DNA of 45,134 bases. Origin: Planctomycetota bacterium. GTDB taxonomy: Bacteria; Planctomycetota; Planctomycetia; Gemmatales; Gemmataceae. The translations under genes were made by a program, and so were the position numbers. Shown in pieces: positions 41,446 through 45,134 of this stretch; the first letter of the stretch is position 1; every line of letters starts with the position of its first letter. The notes under the pieces were generated by a model. The model saw only the letters and a list, made by a program, of their open reading frames with translations, had not been told where the DNA came from and ran no database searches. Where the stretch lies: positions 1 through 45,134 of the forward strand of contig JAIOPV010000040.1 in the NCBI GenBank assembly GCA_021413735.1, read 5' to 3'.

Positions 41446-42639
41446 TCAGTGTGCGGGAACGTACGCGAACCCGCGGGTCTGGAGGTTCACGACAGCCGAA
41501 ACGGCCGAGGCCGCGACCGACACGTCACCCCGCACCCGTCCCGAGTCGTACCCCTTTCGTGCCAGCGACTGCCCGCATACCAGCACCTTCACCCCAACCT
41601 CCTTCAACTTCTTCAGCAAGTCCGCACTCGGGTGTGGTCGGCCGGTGAGTTCCTTGTACGCAGCATCGTCCAGTGCTGTCGATGTTGCGTCTCCGTGTAG
41701 CACCACCACGATTTCCAGATCCGTAGGTTTCAGTCCGGCGGCACCGGCCAGGTTCAGAAGCAGTGCGGCACGCTCCAACCCGGGCAAGGGTTTGTCCGGT
41801 TCCTTGCCGGTCGCGGTGACGTCGAAGACGACCTTGCTTCCCTTGGTCGGTGGTTCGGCTGCCGTTGGAAGTGGCACCACGGCTCCGTACCCGGGGACCA
41901 GCGGAGTGACCGACTTCGTCTCCTTCGCAGGAGCCTTCGCTGGCGGTGCATCTGCTTTCGTCGGCTTCGTGAATACGACCAGGTAGTTTTCCTTGAGTAG
42001 ATCCTTCACTTCCTCGGACCTGTCGAACCCGGCCGCGATAATCTCCTTCTCGACCACCTCCTGCCCAGCCCGGACATGGTTCAGCACCCAGTCCGAACTC
42101 TTCCCCGGGATGCGAGCGAAATCGACGACAACGAGCTTTCCGCCGGGCTTGATTGCGCGGTGGAGAGACAGCAGCGTCCGCTCTGGGAACTCGAAGTGGT
42201 GGTAAGTGTCGCAAACGAACGCCAGATCGACGGAATCCGCGGGCAGATCGACCGAGTCCGGGTTACACAAAACAGGGGTGACGTTCCGCAGTCCGGCTTC
42301 CCGGCTAGTTTTCTGGATATGTTCGAGGAATTTCGCGGCGATATCGACCGCGTACACCTGCCCGCCTGCCCCCACTTCTTTTGCGAACAGCCGGGTAAAC
42401 AGTCCAGTCCCAGCGCCGACATCAGCGACCACCATGCCAGGTTTCAGTTTGCACAGGCCGACGAGCTTGTCTCGCTTCGCGAACACCTCCCGGCTCTCGC
42501 CCTCGAACTTCCCCTGAAAATCCTTGACGTCGGGGTTCTTGAACGGGTCGTTGATTCCGGGCTTAACGCTCTTTTCCTGGGCAAAGAGCGCCCAGGAAAA
42601 GAGGGCGAACAGGAGAAAGCCGATCAGTGGTCGTGTCAT
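41446..42639 (-). CDS. Exported methyltransferase-DsrE fusion protein
   Basis: 397 residues. Signal MTRPLIGFLLFALFSWALFA. Residues about 40-225 are a class I SAM methyltransferase: motif I VVADVGAGTGLFTRLFAKEV (71-90), VYAVDIAAKFLEHIQ, CDTYHHFEFPERTLL and HRAIKPGGKLVVVDFAR. A proline/lysine-rich linker (TKADAPPAKAPAKETKSV) joins it to a C-terminal DsrE/DsrF-like domain at about 280-397 (LEIVVVLHGDATSTALDDAA, VGVKVLVCGQSLARKGYDS), with a cysteine in VLVCGQS. DsrE-type proteins carry sulfur. Finding both after a signal peptide is odd because SAM is cytoplasmic. Convergent with the anti-sigma gene. Acceptor unknown. Confidence 0.88.
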   Translation of the reverse strand: MTRPLIGFLLFALFSWALFAQEKSVKPGINDPFKNPDVKDFQGKFEGESREVFAKRDKLVGLCKLKPGMVVADVGAGTGLFTRLFAKEVGAGGQVYAVDIAAKFLEHIQKTSREAGLRNVTPVLCNPDSVDLPADSVDLAFVCDTYHHFEFPERTLLSLHRAIKPGGKLVVVDFARIPGKSSDWVLNHVRAGQEVVEKEIIAAGFDRSEEVKDLLKENYLVVFTKPTKADAPPAKAPAKETKSVTPLVPGYGAVVPLPTAAEPPTKGSKVVFDVTATGKEPDKPLPGLERAALLLNLAGAAGLKPTDLEIVVVLHGDATSTALDDAAYKELTGRPHPSADLLKKLKEVGVKVLVCGQSLARKGYDSGRVRGDVSVAASAVSAVVNLQTRGFAYVPAH

Positions 42640-43290
42640 CGAGCGCTCCGAGTGATGGGATGGGAGTAACGCACGTCAGGGTAAGGCGTCACGCTGCAAT
42701 CCATCGGGGCTTGAGTTCAGTGTCAGTTTGTGGGCTTGGGGTCGAACCAGAGCCGGAGGTGGGCGAGAAGACCCTCTTTGGAAATGCTGGAGTGAGTCGC
42801 GACCGCAATTGGGTGATGGGCATCCCGCTCCGTTACGGTCGCGGCTCGCCAAATCCCTATACATCTTCCGGAAACTGCTCTAACACAGAACGGGACAGCA
42901 GCAATGGGTACATGTATGAGACCAAAGCCTTTTGGCGAACCCCACTGCTTGGGCGGAGACTCTCTTGGAGAACGAATTCAGATCTCATCAAAGTGCGAGA
43001 CGGGGAGTTGTCGTGTTAATCTGGGTACTTTCCGGATCTAGAATCAATGCGTGTGTTGCGATCAATTCGGTGCAAGTCATGTCTAAGTTGTTGGTTGCAA
43101 TTACGATGACACTCGTCATTCCGGACAGGTGAATGGCTCTGCCTGGATGTTCGCCTGATACCGGTTGAACCTACTGCCGCAACCTTGGGCATCGCCCGCA
43201 TTGCACGAATTCCAGGCCGTGCTGACGACTGCGGACAATGTTTAACGCTGAGGCAGTAGTGTTGCGATCCGAACTCCCAACTATCGGCGA
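42640..43290. other. 651-bp gap with possible decayed coding sequence
   Basis: No confident gene. On the minus strand from about 42870 to a TGA at 42723 one frame reads HPIAVATHSSISKEGLLAH and ends LWFDPKPTN, which looks coding-like but has no start, no family match that I know and no supporting site. A plus-strand open frame across the same bases (42627-43019) overlaps the start of the methyltransferase-DsrE gene and is judged spurious. The part from 42880 to 43130 appears AT-richer than the flanks. The methyltransferase-DsrE promoter must lie near 42650-42720. Confidence 0.4.
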
Positions 43291-43716
43291 CTACGGCGTT
43301 ACCGCCGCACCAGCCGCAGTCGAACTCACCGTGTGCAGGGCCGACAAGTCCTTCACCACGCAAACTGGAACCTCGGGGCCGGGGACGGTCTTCTTCGTCA
43401 GCACGTGAAACGTCTTGAGATCGCCACACTCTTTGCACTCTTTACACCCGCTGCCCAGGCCGAAGCACGAGCGGATGGCATCCAGTACGATCGATCGGGG
43501 TCGGCAATAGTCCTTGCGATCCGAGCCATGCACGACCTTGGTGGTCTTCTTAAACTCGACAACACAGATCTTCGGGACGCCAGTATCGAGGACGCCGCCC
43601 GCACCAGGCCGCCCCCCTGGTATTGACTGCCCGGGGGTTGGCCCCGGCTGTGATTGCCCACTTTGCGACAGTGTCAGCAGCACAGCCACTGCGAGTGAAA
43701 AGAGGATCCATCTCAT
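43291..43716 (-). CDS. Small exported Cys-rich protein
   Basis: 141 residues. Signal MRWILFSLAVAVLLTLSQSG, then a Gly/Pro linker, then a cysteine-containing domain with C51, C71, C84, C91, C94, C97 and C119. The central CKECKEC (91-97) has CxxCxxC spacing and could bind a metal or form disulfides. No family recognised. The ATG at 43716 follows GGAGGTGGTGCG, a strong ribosome binding site. It lies 32 bp downstream of the porin gene in the same direction, so it is probably cotranscribed and periplasmic or outer-membrane associated. Confidence 0.8.
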   Translation of the reverse strand: MRWILFSLAVAVLLTLSQSGQSQPGPTPGQSIPGGRPGAGGVLDTGVPKICVVEFKKTTKVVHGSDRKDYCRPRSIVLDAIRSCFGLGSGCKECKECGDLKTFHVLTKKTVPGPEVPVCVVKDLSALHTVSSTAAGAAVTP

Positions 43717-43748
43717 CGCACCACCTCCCTGTCGGATACGCGGTTCGG

Positions 43749-45134
43749 TTAAAAGTACCACTGGCCGAGCATGCCAAATCCATTCACATTCCCACTGACC
43801 GCTGGCGAGACCACGTTCCGTTGGATGTTGCTGTACTGGAACTGAATCTTGGTGTTGTCATTGAGATACCAGTTCAACCCGAACGTATGCTGGCTGAGCA
43901 ACCCGCCGTTGATCCCGCTGTTGTTCAGGTCCAGGTAGGAGTAGCGGTACGCCACTTGCCAAGCACCCCAGCCCCAGTGGTATCGACCGTCTTCCCCCTT
44001 CACCAGGAACGAATTCTCCCGCACCTTCGGTCGGTCGAAGGTTCCAAACCGGCGGTCGTAACCGCGGTGTTCGCCGGTCAGGAAACAGCTTGATTCGATG
44101 TACCCGCCCCAAAAGACCGGCGTTCCCCGTGAGACGCCAAACGCCGAGCTGGGGTAGATCGACTGGGCGTTCTGAACGATCGCACACGCGGCTTCGGATT
44201 GAACCGAGAATCGGCCGGCAATCCAGAGGAATTCCGGGCTGATTGTGTGAACGTTGCTCGCCAGGAAGTAGCCAGTATCCACGAATCGAGCGGGATCCCC
44301 TCCGAGTAACCCGTTGCCGATAGTCCCAATCCCGATCGCGTCTCGGAGTTCGGGCCGGGCGCGGAAACGAACGACGTGTTGTGTATCTGCGTACTCGTTT
44401 CCGGTGCCGCCCGGTTGGATGTCGCGCCCAAGGTTGGCGTGACGCCACTGGTACGACATGCCCAGGTGAACCACATCGGTGCCCTCGTTCGCGTAGAGCG
44501 GAGTGCCGGTGAGCCGAGTGGTTTCAGCGTAGTCTCCGTCGCCGTAGGAACTCGTAAAGAATTGCGTGACTGGTTGAACGCGGTGGAACATCGTCTGGAA
44601 TGACACGTTATCGTTGAAGAACGTGTTGGAAATTTGGATACCTTGGCTGAACAGGGATGCCCAGATACCCTCAGAAAGCACGTCCCGTTCGAGGAAGGTC
44701 AGGTGGTAGTCGCTCCCGATGTTGTCCATCCCCTGCGGCGTCTTCATCTGACCGACCCGGATCGTGCCGAGGAACGGGACATTCTTGAACCCGAACCACA
44801 AGTGGTCGTAAGTGATGAAATTGAGTTGCTCGAAGTCCACTTCCAACGCATATTCGACCAGATCGTAGCCAACGCCATCGGAACGGAACCGCACCCGGCG
44901 GAAGAACGATCCGTCATCCAAGACGCCGACGCCTGCTCCCTTTCCGGAGTTCGGGATGCCGCCGTTACCCGGTGGGAGACCCTGAAGTTTAGTCGGTTGA
45001 ATCCACCAGACCGGTTCGTATTGGAACCGCCCGCCGACGTGAATTCGCCAGTCCTTGTTCGCGGTCTCGAAGAGAAGACCGTTATCCCAGAATGACCGGA
45101 AGTTCAAATCGGTGCCAACTTCATGCCACTTCGG
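43749..45134 (-). CDS. Outer-membrane porin, OprO/OprP-like (5' truncated by window)
   Basis: The open frame runs to the window edge, so the N-terminus, including the signal peptide, is missing; 461 residues are visible. NLDFRSFWDNGLLF-type start (here FRSFWDNGLLFETANKDWR), then IHVGGRFQYEPVWW, typical of phosphate-selective porins O and P. Alternating beta-strand sequence continues (VEYALEVDFEQLNFITYDHL, GTIRVGQMKTPQGMDNI) to a C-terminal GFGMLGQWYF ending in Phe, the usual beta-barrel assembly signal. It forms a trimeric outer-membrane channel, possibly for anions or oligomers; specificity is uncertain. The small Cys-rich gene follows after 32 bp. Confidence 0.88.
   Translation of the reverse strand, partial: PKWHEVGTDLNFRSFWDNGLLFETANKDWRIHVGGRFQYEPVWWIQPTKLQGLPPGNGGIPNSGKGAGVGVLDDGSFFRRVRFRSDGVGYDLVEYALEVDFEQLNFITYDHLWFGFKNVPFLGTIRVGQMKTPQGMDNIGSDYHLTFLERDVLSEGIWASLFSQGIQISNTFFNDNVSFQTMFHRVQPVTQFFTSSYGDGDYAETTRLTGTPLYANEGTDVVHLGMSYQWRHANLGRDIQPGGTGNEYADTQHVVRFRARPELRDAIGIGTIGNGLLGGDPARFVDTGYFLASNVHTISPEFLWIAGRFSVQSEAACAIVQNAQSIYPSSAFGVSRGTPVFWGGYIESSCFLTGEHRGYDRRFGTFDRPKVRENSFLVKGEDGRYHWGWGAWQVAYRYSYLDLNNSGINGGLLSQHTFGLNWYLNDNTKIQFQYSNIQRNVVSPAVSGNVNGFGMLGQWYF

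Noticed and set aside
42627-43019. 130-codon plus-strand frame
   Set aside because: It starts with GTG inside the convergent methyltransferase-DsrE gene's 5' end and has no domain or ribosome binding site.

Overview
The window looks like chromosomal DNA of a planctomycete, most likely a Gemmataceae-type bacterium (Gemmata, Zavarzinella or a relative). The evidence is high GC, loosely packed genes with frequent GTG starts, and gene families that are expanded in that phylum: DUF1501 and DUF1552 exported proteins, planctomycete cytochrome proteins of the DUF1592/1588/1585 type, a very large SGNH/beta-propeller/HEAT/cytochrome c fusion, FecR-LamG proteins, DUF1080, DUF3472, DUF6807 and many formylglycine-dependent sulfatases. 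No rRNA, tRNA or CRISPR was seen.

Layout. 1-132 is the 3' end of a group II intron (domains V and VI). 308-3117 holds a DUF1501 gene, a decayed Ser/Thr kinase fragment and a DUF6807 gene. 3189-7645 (minus) is a cytochrome / DUF1501 / DUF3472 operon, followed by a 21-bp-phased CCGG repeat and a leucine-rich-repeat protein. 8822-11226 has a foldback inverted repeat, then a divergent TetR / methyltransferase pair with two operators between the genes. 11411-11827 is debris: an IS630 remnant and a 22-bp tandem repeat. 11956-17496 is an ECF sigma / FecR-LamG / giant dehydrogenase-cytochrome operon. 17906-21850 is a cytochrome plus DUF1552 pair, apparently of lower GC. 22131-24759 has an XylR-type regulator and an M24 peptidase. 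25077-33136 is a sulfatase island: one plus-strand sulfatase converges on a five-gene minus-strand operon (DUF1080, three sulfatases, an esterase). 33440-33730 is a second IS630 remnant.

33852-41429 is the most interesting part. A 87-bp nearly symmetrical intergenic element carries two divergent promoter-like signals of the same form, TGTAAC-N16-GGATCAA. Leftwards it would drive five genes: a small membrane protein, an exported protein made of two 60-residue repeats, a 49-residue membrane protein, an RND adaptor and an RND pump. Rightwards it would drive an exported rhodanese, an ECF sigma factor, a coiled-coil protein of unknown function and a zinc-finger anti-sigma factor. Convergent with this is an exported SAM methyltransferase fused to a DsrE-like domain (41446-42639). 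The window ends with a small exported Cys-rich protein and a truncated phosphate-selective-type porin. My inference is that 33852-42639 is an envelope thiol, sulfur or metal stress regulon controlled by the resident sigma/anti-sigma pair. The inducer cannot be read from the sequence.

The catabolic regions share a theme. Exported sulfatases, an esterase and DUF1080 would strip sulfated or esterified polysaccharides, and the cytochrome/DUF1501/DUF1552 sets are the usual planctomycete exported redox machinery whose substrates are mostly unknown.
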